Assembly: GCA_944392935.1 (NCBI GenBank)
Contig: CALXYI010000035.1
Coordinates: 1-61,013, forward strand
DNA: 61,013 bases
Direction: 5' to 3'
DNA from: an uncultured Spirochaetaceae bacterium
Lineage (GTDB): Bacteria > Spirochaetota > Spirochaetia > Sphaerochaetales > Sphaerochaetaceae
Each line of letters starts with the position of its first letter. Within the stretch, counting starts at the first letter, position 1. The notes beneath the pieces were generated by a model. That model was given only the letters and a program-made list of their open reading frames with translations. It made no database searches and was not told the DNA's origin. Below are positions 8,142 to 16,774 of the stretch, piece by piece. The translations under genes and the position numbers were made by a program.

Positions 8142-9662
8142 CTATAATGCCGGAGAGAAGAGGCGCAGGAAATACCTCACCATACGCTGCAGGATGCCAT
8201 GCGCGCTCACCATCTCCACCGTCATCTCCTCCGAAAGATCGAGCGTATGGAGGAAGTCCTCCTTGACAGCCCCGACTATCGAAGAGAAGCAGAAGAGAAC
8301 GGAAAGCTCGAAATGGAGATAGAACGAGCGGTAATCGATATTCGTCGTCCCGACAACAGCTATCTCGTCATCGGCGATGAATGTCTTGGCATGCATGAAG
8401 CCAGGGATGAACTCATAGATCCTCACTCCGGACCTGATCAGTGGGATATAGTTCGAACGGGAGACTTCGAAGACAGTCTTCTTGTCCGGATAGCGAGGGG
8501 TGATTATCCTGACATCCACGCCTGAGGCCGCGGCCATCTGCAGTGCGGATACCATCCTGTCGTCAGGTACGAGGTAAGGCGTGGTGATCCATACATAGCG
8601 CCTGGCATTGGATATCATCTGGATATACACATCCTCAGCCGTATTCCCGTCATCGAGCGGATTATCGCCGAAAGGCTGCACGAAGCCATCGCTTCCCGCC
8701 TCCACTGCAGGGATATATCCCCTGAGGTCATCGCTGCCGCCCGAGACACCGTTCCACATCTCAAGGAAGAGATACGTGAAGTTCCATACGGCAGCCCCCC
8801 TGAACTTCACCGCATTGTCCTTCCAGTATCCGAATCTTATCTCGTCATTGGCATACTCGTCAGCCAGATTGAGGCCTCCGGTATAGCATACGTTCCCGTC
8901 TATGTCGAAGATCTTCCGGTGATCGCGGAAATTCAGCCTCGGATTTATGTGCAGCTTCACCCTGTTGAATGCCACTGCCTTGATACCATAGCCCCTCAGC
9001 GTCCTGTCATACCCTGCGGGGACGGCATTTATGGAGCCGAGGTCATCGTATATGATCCTTACATCCACGCCTTCAGCGACCTTCTTCCTGAGTTCCGAGA
9101 GGATGCGTGTCCACCATTTGCCCTCTCCTATTATGAAATACTCGATGAATATGAAGCGCTCCGCGTGCCTTATTTCCTCAATGACATCGAGGAAGAACTC
9201 CTCGCTGTACTGGAAATACGTGCACTCGGTATTGCTCCATGCGGAAAGCCCTGTCTCATGCTTTATGTACGATGAGAGCCGCCTGTATTCGGGAGCTGCC
9301 GCATAGAGCATATCATCGGCGCTGCCTTCGAAGAACGACTCATCCGGAAGGGTGCGCAGGAACTGCCTGGTCTTCTTCCTGGAGAAATAGCCCAGCTTCT
9401 TGTTGGCCATCATCAGATAGAGCACGCCGCCGAAGACGGAGAAGATGCCGATGAGGAACATCCAGACCATCTTGTACGCCGGCTTCTCGCTTCTGGAGAA
9501 GACAGCGAACTGCATCAGGATCGAAAGCAGTGACAATGCGAAGAAGAGATAGCTGTTATAGCTCATGCGGAAGACGAGATTCAGTATGAACACGAACTCC
9601 GCGACGAATATGAGGGCAGTCCAGAAGAGCCTGCTTGTCAGGAGCTTGACGAGTTTCCTCAA
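8142..9662 (-). CDS. cls: Cardiolipin synthase
   Basis: This 506-residue phospholipase-D superfamily enzyme makes cardiolipin from two phosphatidylglycerols at the inner membrane. Two N-terminal membrane helices (about residues 12-30 and 38-60) precede a linker and two HKD-type motifs: D-H-R-K-I-F-D-I-D-G-N in the first half and M-H-A-K-T-F-I-A-D-D in the second. The start is a TTG at 9662, supported by AGGAGGG four bases upstream, and it overlaps the queH stop as TTGA. The gene appears translationally coupled to queH. Confidence 0.93.
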   Translation of the reverse strand: MRKLVKLLTSRLFWTALIFVAEFVFILNLVFRMSYNSYLFFALSLLSILMQFAVFSRSEKPAYKMVWMFLIGIFSVFGGVLYLMMANKKLGYFSRKKTRQFLRTLPDESFFEGSADDMLYAAAPEYRRLSSYIKHETGLSAWSNTECTYFQYSEEFFLDVIEEIRHAERFIFIEYFIIGEGKWWTRILSELRKKVAEGVDVRIIYDDLGSINAVPAGYDRTLRGYGIKAVAFNRVKLHINPRLNFRDHRKIFDIDGNVCYTGGLNLADEYANDEIRFGYWKDNAVKFRGAAVWNFTYLFLEMWNGVSGGSDDLRGYIPAVEAGSDGFVQPFGDNPLDDGNTAEDVYIQMISNARRYVWITTPYLVPDDRMVSALQMAAASGVDVRIITPRYPDKKTVFEVSRSNYIPLIRSGVRIYEFIPGFMHAKTFIADDEIAVVGTTNIDYRSFYLHFELSVLFCFSSIVGAVKEDFLHTLDLSEEMTVEMVSAHGILQRMVRYFLRLFSPAL

Positions 9663-10186
9663 CTGTCCCTCCTGGAGAATTCGCAGCCGCAGTAATCCTG
9701 CCTATAGAGCCCGAGCTCCCTGGAGAGCGCGATTGACCTGCCGAAGCCGTCCTTCTTCTTGAAATCGATCTCGACGAATCCCGGGAAGGCCCTGCCCTCC
9801 TGGAATATCGTGCTGCTCTTCTTGAAGCGGGAGACGGTCAGCGTCGTGGTGAAGCACCCTATTCCAAGCTCTGCAGCCTTCTCTGCCGTGCGCCTGAGGT
9901 TATACCGGAAGCAGAGGGAGCAGCGCTCACCATGCTCCCTGTCGCCTTCATGGCCCTTCACGGCCTCCCTCCAGTCATCATGCCTCCAGTCGTCAAGAAT
10001 GACCTCCAGGCCATAATGATCCGCGGCTATCAGCAGATTGCTGTAGCGCTTCATGAATTCCCCATAAGGGAAGATATTGCTGTCGGAGAAGAAGAGCACC
10101 GGCTCATAGCCCTCGTCAAGCAGCCTCTCGATCGAGGCTGTGGAGCATGGTCCGCAGCAGACATGAAGCAATATCCTCTTTCCCAT
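9659..10186 (-). CDS. queH: Epoxyqueuosine reductase QueH
   Basis: This 175-residue protein is of the QueH (formerly DUF208) family, which reduces epoxyqueuosine in tRNA to queuosine with an iron-sulfur cluster. Visible motifs are the N-terminal HVCCGPC, the central RCSLCFRYNLRRTA and the C-terminal YCGCEFSRRD. These supply the expected cluster cysteines. Its length matches the family. The last bases overlap the cls start. No other queuosine gene is in the window. Confidence 0.93.
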   Translation of the reverse strand: MGKRILLHVCCGPCSTASIERLLDEGYEPVLFFSDSNIFPYGEFMKRYSNLLIAADHYGLEVILDDWRHDDWREAVKGHEGDREHGERCSLCFRYNLRRTAEKAAELGIGCFTTTLTVSRFKKSSTIFQEGRAFPGFVEIDFKKKDGFGRSIALSRELGLYRQDYCGCEFSRRDS

Positions 10187-10248
10187 AAGATGTCAGAATG
10201 CTAGCATAACAGGGAACATGCGGCAATGATGCCGGGAGGATGGAAGGA

Positions 10249-11316
10249 ATGAGGAGATACGGATACATACCGGGAGCCGTGCTGCTTGCCCTGGCACTGA
10301 TATTGATCGCGCAGGGGACTGCTCCGCTTGCCGTTTCCCTCATCATCCTTGCAGCGGCCATCATATCGCTTGTTATGGCAAGCCGCGGGACCTTCTTCTT
10401 CGTACGCGGCACGGCCCTGGCCAGGACAGGAAAGGAAGAGGACAGGAAGAAAGCGCTCAGGCTCTTCAGCAGGGCCCTTGCCTGCGGCCTCTCGGAGACA
10501 TACCAGGCAATGGCCGCAACGCTTCTGCTGCAGGAAGGCGATATCGAGGAAGGACGGAAATACCTGGAGCCCCTTGCCTCATCGAAGGATCCGAAGATAA
10601 GGAACAGCGCGCAGGTATCCCTGTCGATGTACTTCTGGGCCACCGGGAATACGGAGAAGGCGATAAAGCTCTGCGAGGAAGCAAGGAACGGCGGATGCAG
10701 GGACCGCAATCTCTGGATCAATCTCTGCACATACTATCTTTCCGCAGGGAAGACCAATGCATTCCGGGCATTCCTCTCCTCCTATCCCGGGCAGACAACC
10801 ATCGCGATAGAGGACCTCAGGGCCGTGGAGGCAATGCTGAGAGGAGACTGGAAGAGCGCAGGGATGATACTCCATGCCGTCCTGTCTGCTGAATCCCCTG
10901 CCTTTGCGGATCCATACGTCCATGCAGCTGAAGTGTACCTGCACTATGGAGAACGCGATGCTGCGGAGCAGATGCTCAGGAAAGCGGAAGAAGCCGTGCC
11001 AGGACGCTTCGCGGTATACAGCAGGGAAACGATAGGCAGGATGCTCCGCGCAGTCACCGATGACAGCAGCTGCGATGCCTTCGCATCTGCTGCAGAGCGG
11101 AACGTATTGAGGATCGTGAACGGGAAGCTTCCTCTCTCATGGGAAGGAGAGGGCGGTGCAAGAGTGGCTGGCGGCAGGCTTCCGGGAAGGCCCAGTCTCC
11201 CGGATTTCAGCATCACAGCGCCTGCCTCCCAGCCGCTGCCGGGATCAGATGAGCCGGATACGGACCTGGGCGAGGACGATGAGGAGTGGCTGAGGAAGCA
11301 CAGCCTCAGTACTTGA
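10249..11316 (+). CDS. Membrane-anchored TPR-like protein
   Basis: This 355-residue protein begins with two hydrophobic helices (about residues 7-24 and 30-45) separated by a short turn, then a cytoplasmic helical-repeat region resembling tetratricopeptide repeats. The tail is acidic and proline-rich (ends DLGEDDEEWLRKHS). No catalytic motif is seen, so it is probably a scaffold. The ATG at 10249 has GGAAGGA in front; an ATG at 10240 is too close to its own GGGAGG. The 3' end overlaps the convergent patatin gene by 11 bases. Confidence 0.75.
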   Translation: MRRYGYIPGAVLLALALILIAQGTAPLAVSLIILAAAIISLVMASRGTFFFVRGTALARTGKEEDRKKALRLFSRALACGLSETYQAMAATLLLQEGDIEEGRKYLEPLASSKDPKIRNSAQVSLSMYFWATGNTEKAIKLCEEARNGGCRDRNLWINLCTYYLSAGKTNAFRAFLSSYPGQTTIAIEDLRAVEAMLRGDWKSAGMILHAVLSAESPAFADPYVHAAEVYLHYGERDAAEQMLRKAEEAVPGRFAVYSRETIGRMLRAVTDDSSCDAFASAAERNVLRIVNGKLPLSWEGEGGARVAGGRLPGRPSLPDFSITAPASQPLPGSDEPDTDLGEDDEEWLRKHSLST

Positions 11317-13300
11317 GGGTCAGCATGAACGAGGATACGAAGCCATTGGCCCATGAGTCGTATCCAAGCCTTACCCTGAGCGGTATCTCAAGAAGCCCTA
11401 TGATCGAGAATGCGGTCTGCAGCTCGATTCCAGTTGAGACATAGACGTGCACCGTATCCTTGAAGAGGATATCGCAGTATGCGGCTATCTCGCTGTCCTC
11501 GAGGATGAGGAACTCCCCGAATGTAGGAGCCTGCGGGAAATCATAGCCGATGCTGAGGCTCAGCATCGTATTGTGATAGCGGCTCGAGCGGTCATAATAT
11601 GAATCCTTTCCTATCATGGTGCTTGCATAGCCATCGGAAAGGAAGAGCGGAACCTCTCCCCTGCCATCTATCGTGAAACGCGTGAATGCACCTGCATCTA
11701 TGAACCATGTCTCGGCAGGCGGGAGATAGAAGCGCGAGCTGAACGACAGCTGCAGGAAGTTCCTCGGATCCGTGAAAGCTATGCTGTCAGCTGTCATGAG
11801 ATAACCCGCGGAACCGTAGAGATGGAACCATCCTATCCTGACATCGCTATCGAATATGCCTGAAAGCGCCAGGGCATCATGCCCCTGGAAGTCCGTGGTA
11901 TGCTCCAGTGCCTCCTTGAACGAGAGCGAATAGCTGTCCTTCTCGCGCAGGATGACCCAGTCGAATCCCTGCCGTGCATAGAGATTCGGGATATACCATG
12001 GGGAATGGCACAGCGTGGCGGCGGTCTCAAGCGTGAGCCGCATGCTGTCCATCGGATAGTATGCCATCGAAGCCTTGGCAAGGGGGTATGCCCCCGCAAC
12101 CGCATGAGTCGTGAAATCGAAGGCACCACCCAACCCGAACCTGAGCTCGAAACCGGGGATCCTGTATTCCGCATTGACCATGAGATCGGCGGTATCCGAC
12201 AGGTACTTCCTGTATGACTTGCCCTGATTCGAATCGAAGGAGACGCCGAGCGTGAACGACGGCGAGGATACCTCCACCCTGCTGAAGAAATCAAGGGCAC
12301 GCTCAGCCTCCTCGATGCGGGAGCTGTACAGATCGCGCATGGCAGCGAACGATGATGGAACCGTTCCGCTCTCTATCGCTGCAAGCTCATCCGCTGCCGA
12401 TACCGCGCTGCGATAGCCGATCACAGCCATCTCGCGTCCGCTGCCGAAATCCATGAAGGAGAACTGCTCGACCGCGCAGCGTATCCAAATGAAGTCCTTG
12501 TGCTCCCTGATCGATGCCGCAGCCCTCTGGTTCTTTCCTATATCGAAGGCCCTGTTGAGGATCGTCACGGCATTCCTCAGGTCAAGGGACGGGATATCGT
12601 AGAAGGCCGTGGAGACTATCACGGTATCGGTATACTCATAGGCTGCATCAAGCGGCAGCAGCGATACGACACCGCCATCGATCAGGAGATGCCCTCTGTA
12701 TTCATGCGGAGAGAAGTATACGGGAAGCGCGAATGAGGCAAGCAGGATGTCAGTGAAATCACCCTCGGTGATCCTGATCTCACGCTTGGTGACAAGGTCA
12801 TCGCATACCACCATCACAGGTATATCGAGGTCCTCGAGCTTCGTATCCGGGCCTATTATCATCTCAAGGAGGGTCTCGAAGCCCTGGGGTATCAGCAGGC
12901 CGCCCTTGAGAGGGAGCGTGAATGTGAAGAGCTCCGACAGCTCAGTGGATTCAAGGAGCCCTATTATCTGCTCCGGTGACATCCCTGCTGCATACATCAG
13001 CGCTATTATCGATCCCATGCTGTTGGAAACGATGAAATCGGGGACTATGCCATTCTCCTCGAGATACTGCAGCACGCCCAGATGGGAAAGCGCCCTTGCG
13101 GATCCGCCTGTCAGCACGAGCCCCACAGGATCACGCTCCCCTTTCGTGCGCTCGAGGATACGCTCCCTGAACTGCTCATCACCATAGACAACGGGAATAT
13201 CCGATGAAAGAAGCTCCGTCGCCGTCGCATCGATACTGGCATATACTGAAGCGGCTGCTGACAGCACTATCAGGACAGCTGCGATGAATCTCCTAAGCAT
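11306..13300 (-). CDS. Patatin-like phospholipase with C-terminal outer-membrane barrel
   Basis: This 664-residue protein has a Sec signal peptide (about residues 1-22), a patatin lipase domain (about 58-330) and a long beta-rich C-terminal half ending in Phe/Leu/Tyr alternation (...LTLKY), as in outer-membrane barrels. Patatin landmarks are the oxyanion loop GGSARA (65-70), the nucleophile S94 in VSNSMG and the catalytic D208 in IDGG. The nucleophile elbow is S-N-S-M-G, with Ser replacing the usual first Gly of GxSxG. The layout recalls type Vd (PlpD-like) patatin autotransporters. ATG 13300 is chosen for the signal peptide, although no clear ribosome site precedes it. Confidence 0.82.
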   Translation of the reverse strand: MLRRFIAAVLIVLSAAASVYASIDATATELLSSDIPVVYGDEQFRERILERTKGERDPVGLVLTGGSARALSHLGVLQYLEENGIVPDFIVSNSMGSIIALMYAAGMSPEQIIGLLESTELSELFTFTLPLKGGLLIPQGFETLLEMIIGPDTKLEDLDIPVMVVCDDLVTKREIRITEGDFTDILLASFALPVYFSPHEYRGHLLIDGGVVSLLPLDAAYEYTDTVIVSTAFYDIPSLDLRNAVTILNRAFDIGKNQRAAASIREHKDFIWIRCAVEQFSFMDFGSGREMAVIGYRSAVSAADELAAIESGTVPSSFAAMRDLYSSRIEEAERALDFFSRVEVSSPSFTLGVSFDSNQGKSYRKYLSDTADLMVNAEYRIPGFELRFGLGGAFDFTTHAVAGAYPLAKASMAYYPMDSMRLTLETAATLCHSPWYIPNLYARQGFDWVILREKDSYSLSFKEALEHTTDFQGHDALALSGIFDSDVRIGWFHLYGSAGYLMTADSIAFTDPRNFLQLSFSSRFYLPPAETWFIDAGAFTRFTIDGRGEVPLFLSDGYASTMIGKDSYYDRSSRYHNTMLSLSIGYDFPQAPTFGEFLILEDSEIAAYCDILFKDTVHVYVSTGIELQTAFSIIGLLEIPLRVRLGYDSWANGFVSSFMLTLKY

Positions 13301-13344
13301 ACTGACAGGATACAGCCAAAACGCTGATGTACTCAAGATTTCCC

Positions 13345-13373
13345 TTGCCTGCGATATTCTCTTCTGCTATCAT
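13345..13373 (+). promoter_or_regulatory. Promoter of tRNA-Leu (CAA)
   Basis: TTGCCT (13345-13350), 17-base spacer, TATCAT (13368-13373), ending 10 bases before the tRNA. It also partly covers the upstream region of the divergent patatin gene. Confidence 0.65.
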
Positions 13374-13383
13374 TCCAAGGCAT

Positions 13384-13465
13384 GCCGGCATGGTGGAATT
13401 GGTAGACACAGCAGACTCAAAATCTGCCGGGTTCGCCCTTGCCAGTTCGAGTCTGGCTGCCGGCA
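13384..13465 (+). tRNA. tRNA-Leu (CAA)
   Basis: Class II tRNA with acceptor stem GCCGGCA / TGCCGGC and discriminator A. The anticodon loop CTCAAAA gives CAA, reading UUG. The T-arm is AGTTCGAGTCT. CCA is not encoded. Confidence 0.94.
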
Positions 13466-13500
13466 GGAAGGGGTGAAGGCCGCATTCCTCCATACCGCAT

Positions 13501-13581
13501 GGAAATGGATGGAAGCCGCTGCGGTGGCATAGTGAATATCCACCATGCGCATTCCGGATATAGCTAACCTCATCCATTTCC
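13501..13581. other. Candidate structured RNA or large inverted repeat
   Basis: An 11-bp perfect stem (GGAAATGGATG at 13501-13511 with CATCCATTTCC at 13571-13581) closes an 81-base element. Inside are a second perfect 6-bp stem (ATATCC 13536-13541 / GGATAT 13556-13561) and a small GCC/GGC hairpin. This is compatible with a three-way junction. It lies between tRNA-Leu and the hemolysin III gene, and I do not recognise a riboswitch class. It may only be a processing or termination structure. Confidence 0.4.
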
Positions 13582-13638
13582 GTGAATTAGTGATATCTCG
13601 CTTTTTACACCGCAGCATGGATCACGTACATTCACGGT

Positions 13639-14300
13639 ATGGGTGAATGGATCTCAGCGAATATAACACTGCCTCTTTCGGCAACTGCATCGGATGAGAA
13701 GGAGAATGCATATTCCCACTTCCTCGGACTTCTGCTATCCGTCATAGGATTCATGGCGGTCATTGCATCTTCCCCGGCTTCCGGGCATCCGGCATCACGG
13801 ACAGGGATGATAGTCTTCGCTATCTCCAATATCGTGCTCTATGCCGCTTCCGGATTCTATCACTTCCTCAAGCCGGGACTCGGCAAGAAAGCCATGAGGA
13901 TACTCGACCACTCCTGCATCTACCTGCTGATAGCAGGCTCATACACTCCGATACTGCTATATGCCGGCACGCCCCTTGCAGAATGGTACACCGCCGGGAT
14001 ATGGATCGCTGCCGCTGCAGGGATAATCCTACAATACGCTTCTGGGGAAAGCTGTATGCACTGCACATCGCGCTGTATATCGCGATGGGATGGTCAGTCA
14101 TGACGATCTACGATGAGCTGGTGCCGGTCCTTCCTCCATGCCTGATACCGTATATGGTCACTGGAGGGATAATATACACAGCCGGCGTCGTCTTCTATGC
14201 AGCGAAGCGCATAGCGCATCATCATCTGATATGGCATATCTTCGTGCTTGCCGGCTCAATCTCATTCTTCATAGGATATTCCTCCTGTCTGCTTGCCTAA
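13639..14300 (+). pseudogene. Hemolysin III (YqfA) family membrane protein, frameshifted
   Basis: Two overlapping frames together make one multi-helix hemolysin III/PAQR-type membrane protein. The first (13639 onward) has E-K-E-N-A-Y-S-H-F-L-G and S-G-F-Y-H-F and reads well until about 14030. The second frame then supplies FWGKLYALHIALYIAMGW through the last helix to 14300. Neither half matches the family alone. A one-base insertion or two-base deletion near 14025-14045 (around CCTACAATACG) explains this. It could be a true broken gene or an assembly error. The ATG at 13639 lacks a strong ribosome site. Despite the name, these proteins are not proven toxins. Confidence 0.75.
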
Positions 14301-14327
14301 GAAGGCAGAAATGCAGAGACTATCGGC

Positions 14328-14792
14328 ATGAAGACAAATGCCATGAGGATACTCGAAAGCCTCTCGATACCGTACACGGTCCATACATACCAGTGGGATG
14401 AGGATCATCTCGATGCAGTCCATGCCGCAGAGAGCGCAGGGCTGGACACCGAGCGCGTATACAAGACGATAGTCATGCGCAGCAGCACGAAGGAGGTCTT
14501 CGTCTTCTGCCTCCCCGCTGAATTCGGCATATCGCTGAAGAAGGCACGTGCGCTGACAGGCAGCAGGGAGATCGATCTCATAAAGGCGGACGAGCTCATG
14601 GGCCTGACAGGCTACATCAGGGGAGGGTGCTCCCCTCTGGGGATGAGGCATCGGTATCCGACATTCATCTCGGAGCTTGCCCAGCTTGAGGAGACGATAT
14701 ACGTAAGCGGCGGTCAGCGCGGCATCCAGATCGAGCTCCGGCCTGATGACCTTGCAAAGGCAGCCGGAGCCTCCTACGCGGACTTCATCTGA
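14328..14792 (+). CDS. ybaK: Cys-tRNA(Pro)/aminoacyl-tRNA deacylase YbaK
   Basis: This 154-residue YbaK/EbsC-family editing protein hydrolyses Cys-tRNA(Pro) in trans. Visible motifs are the N-terminal M-K-T-N-A-M-R-I-L, the V-Y-K-T-I-V-M-R strand, and the substrate loop G-Y-I-R-G-G-C-S-P-L-G-M. Length is normal for the family. It lies 28 bases downstream of the hemolysin III remnant and its end overlaps the convergent nitroreductase gene by eight bases. Confidence 0.93.
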   Translation: MKTNAMRILESLSIPYTVHTYQWDEDHLDAVHAAESAGLDTERVYKTIVMRSSTKEVFVFCLPAEFGISLKKARALTGSREIDLIKADELMGLTGYIRGGCSPLGMRHRYPTFISELAQLEETIYVSGGQRGIQIELRPDDLAKAAGASYADFI

Positions 14793-15306
14793 TGCGGTGG
14801 ATCCTTCCCTCCCTCCTGGGGGCAGCTTCCTTCGGAAGATCCTCAGCATAGCCGAGGATGCAGTGGCCGATCCCGATCAGATCTCCGGGAACACCCCATT
14901 CCCTCAGCAGCTCCTTCCCTTCCTCGCTCTCGAATTCCTGGTATGCCCTGTGTATCCAGCACGATCCAAGCCCGAGGGCGTGGGCCGCATTCATGAGATT
15001 GCCCATCACGAGACTGCCGTCATATACGGAATTGGGATTGCTCCTGTCGCCAAGAACGACAATCACGATAGGGGCACCATAGAATGGATCTGACGACGAT
15101 CCCATGATGGCAGCATTCATGCGCGACAGCTTCGCAATTGCCTCCCTGTCCTGCAGAACGACCATCACCGAACTCTGCCTGCCCATGGCGGAAGGGGCAT
15201 ACTCACCGGCCTTCAGCACTTCCTCAAGCTCGGCATCGCCTATCTGCCGGCTGCTGTATTTCCTTGAGCTTCTCCTTGCAAGGAGATCATCGATAGTTCC
15301 CTTCAT
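14785..15306 (-). CDS. Nitroreductase-family FMN protein
   Basis: This 173-residue flavin reductase would bind FMN and reduce nitro or quinone compounds with NAD(P)H. The typical N-terminus is R-R-S-S-R-K-Y followed by A-P-S-A-M-G-R-Q. The central D-G-S-L-V-M-G-N-L-M-N-A-A-H-A-L-G-L-G-S-C-W-I dimer-core motif is present. It is at the short end of the family, as in clostridial and spirochaete members. The gene stands alone downstream of tRNA-Pro on the same strand. The physiological substrate is unknown. Confidence 0.88.
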   Translation of the reverse strand: MKGTIDDLLARRSSRKYSSRQIGDAELEEVLKAGEYAPSAMGRQSSVMVVLQDREAIAKLSRMNAAIMGSSSDPFYGAPIVIVVLGDRSNPNSVYDGSLVMGNLMNAAHALGLGSCWIHRAYQEFESEEGKELLREWGVPGDLIGIGHCILGYAEDLPKEAAPRREGRIHRIR

Positions 15307-15393
15307 GAAGCACCTCCATGATCATGATAGCACAGGAAACGAGAAAGGACCCCGTCTGGCGAGGTCCGCATTCCCTGTTTCAGATATCATCTA

Positions 15394-15466
15394 TCGGGCA
15401 GAGAGGATTTGAACCTCCGACCCCTTGGTCCCGAACCAAGTGCGCTAGCCCCTGCGCTACTACCCG
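15394..15466 (-). tRNA. tRNA-Pro (CGG)
   Basis: Acceptor stem CGGGTAG / CTGCCCG with discriminator A, T-arm GGTTCAAATCC, and anticodon loop TTCGGGA giving CGG. CCA is not encoded. Confidence 0.95.
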
Positions 15467-15477
15467 GAAACACGGTG

Positions 15478-15506
15478 ATTATATACATCTAGGGGAAGCT
15501 TGTCCA
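15478..15506 (-). promoter_or_regulatory. Promoter of tRNA-Pro
   Basis: Read leftward: TGGACA (15501-15506), exactly 17 bases, then a perfect TATAAT (15478-15483), 11 bases before the tRNA. It overlaps the leader of the divergent pseudouridine synthase gene. Confidence 0.8.
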
Positions 15507-15535
15507 CAACCCCCGCAAAAAGATATATTCTCCTC

Positions 15536-16774
15536 ATGATCGCATTCCTGGAGACAGCAGAGGCAAAGGCAGAAGCAGAGCGGATGGCAGAGGCTATACT
15601 ATCATCCGGATCCATCGCATTCCCTCCTTCAGATGGATATCCTGCATCCCTTCTCTCCCCGGATACGACGCTTGCTGTACTGATCGCCACCCCTCCGTCA
15701 TCAAAGGAGCGGAAGGTCCTCCGCGCGATCTCAGGCACAGGCGATGCCATACTCTCCGTACCAGGATATGTCCCGCCATGCTTCTCCGTCTCACTATGGA
15801 GGGAGATAATGGCCGGAAACGATGCAAGGATACATGAGCTGAGCGCTATGGTGGATTCCGGGCATGAGGAGCTGCGCAGCGAGAGGGCGGCCCTGACGGC
15901 GGAGAGCCTTTCCAGGCTGCGGGCGCTTTACAGCTTCAGATGCGCAGACGGATGCGACATCCCGCTTCCTGACGGTGCACCGGGCGGAACAGGCGACTGC
16001 GCAGGGCTCAGGGCCATCAACACAGCACTGAGGAAGGGCTGGGAGATAAAAGGGCTCGCTGAGTTCAGGATCAGGGATGGCAGCCTGGGATTCCATCCGC
16101 CATGCTCTTCCAGATGCGGCCTCCTGCTGCCCAGGATGCTGGGACTGGACTTCATCTATGCAGACAGCAGCATAGCCGTGATAGACAAGGAGGCAGGGCT
16201 TCTCTCCGTTCCCGGACGAGGGGCCGGCAAGCTGGATTCCGCAGCATACCGTTTCCACCGGCTGTTCCCATCAAGCCCCGTGGAATGCTATACGCACAGG
16301 CTGGACATGGATACATCGGGGCTTCTTGTCATGGCATTCACGAAGGAAGCGCATCGGGCGATGTGCATGGCCTTCGAGGCCCATGAGGTGAGGAAGGAAT
16401 ATGAGGCGCTGCTATGCGGGGTGCTGAAGGAAGATGATGGGGTGGTGGATCTCCCGATCAGGCTGGATCCCGATAACCGCCCATACCAGATCGTTGATAT
16501 GGAAAGAGGGAAAAGAGCCATCACGCACTGGAAGAGGATCAGGGTCGAGATCATAGACGGCGAGGCGTATACCCGCGTCAGGTTCCAGCCCCAGACGGGA
16601 CGCACGCATCAGCTGAGGGTCCACTCCGCAGCCATCGGGCATCCGATAAAGGGCGACAGGCTCTACGGGACAAGGAAGGAAGGCGAGCGGCTTGCCCTCC
16701 ATGCCTCATCGATAACGTTCAGGCATCCCGTGAGCGGAGACGAGGTGACATTCTCCTCCCCTGCTCCGTTCTGA
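15536..16774 (+). CDS. RluA-family pseudouridine synthase with long N-terminal region
   Basis: This 412-residue enzyme isomerises uridine to pseudouridine in rRNA or tRNA. The catalytic RluA domain occupies about residues 205-410, with the catalytic Asp in H-R-L-D-M-D-T-S-G-L-L-V and the conserved Q-T-G-R-T-H-Q-L-R-V-H motif. The first 200 residues are not an S4 domain; they contain an acidic, alanine-rich helical part and a cysteine-containing stretch of unknown role. A related long-N-terminus RluA subtype is known in gammaproteobacteria. An upstream TTG at 15500 would fall inside the tRNA promoter, so ATG 15536 is preferred, though no good ribosome site is visible. The 3' end overlaps the convergent PHP gene by 56 bases. 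Confidence 0.88.
   Translation: MIAFLETAEAKAEAERMAEAILSSGSIAFPPSDGYPASLLSPDTTLAVLIATPPSSKERKVLRAISGTGDAILSVPGYVPPCFSVSLWREIMAGNDARIHELSAMVDSGHEELRSERAALTAESLSRLRALYSFRCADGCDIPLPDGAPGGTGDCAGLRAINTALRKGWEIKGLAEFRIRDGSLGFHPPCSSRCGLLLPRMLGLDFIYADSSIAVIDKEAGLLSVPGRGAGKLDSAAYRFHRLFPSSPVECYTHRLDMDTSGLLVMAFTKEAHRAMCMAFEAHEVRKEYEALLCGVLKEDDGVVDLPIRLDPDNRPYQIVDMERGKRAITHWKRIRVEIIDGEAYTRVRFQPQTGRTHQLRVHSAAIGHPIKGDRLYGTRKEGERLALHASSITFRHPVSGDEVTFSSPAPF

Noticed and set aside
13639..14300. Hemolysin virulence factor
   Set aside because: The YqfA/hemolysin III family name does not show toxin activity and the gene is frameshifted.
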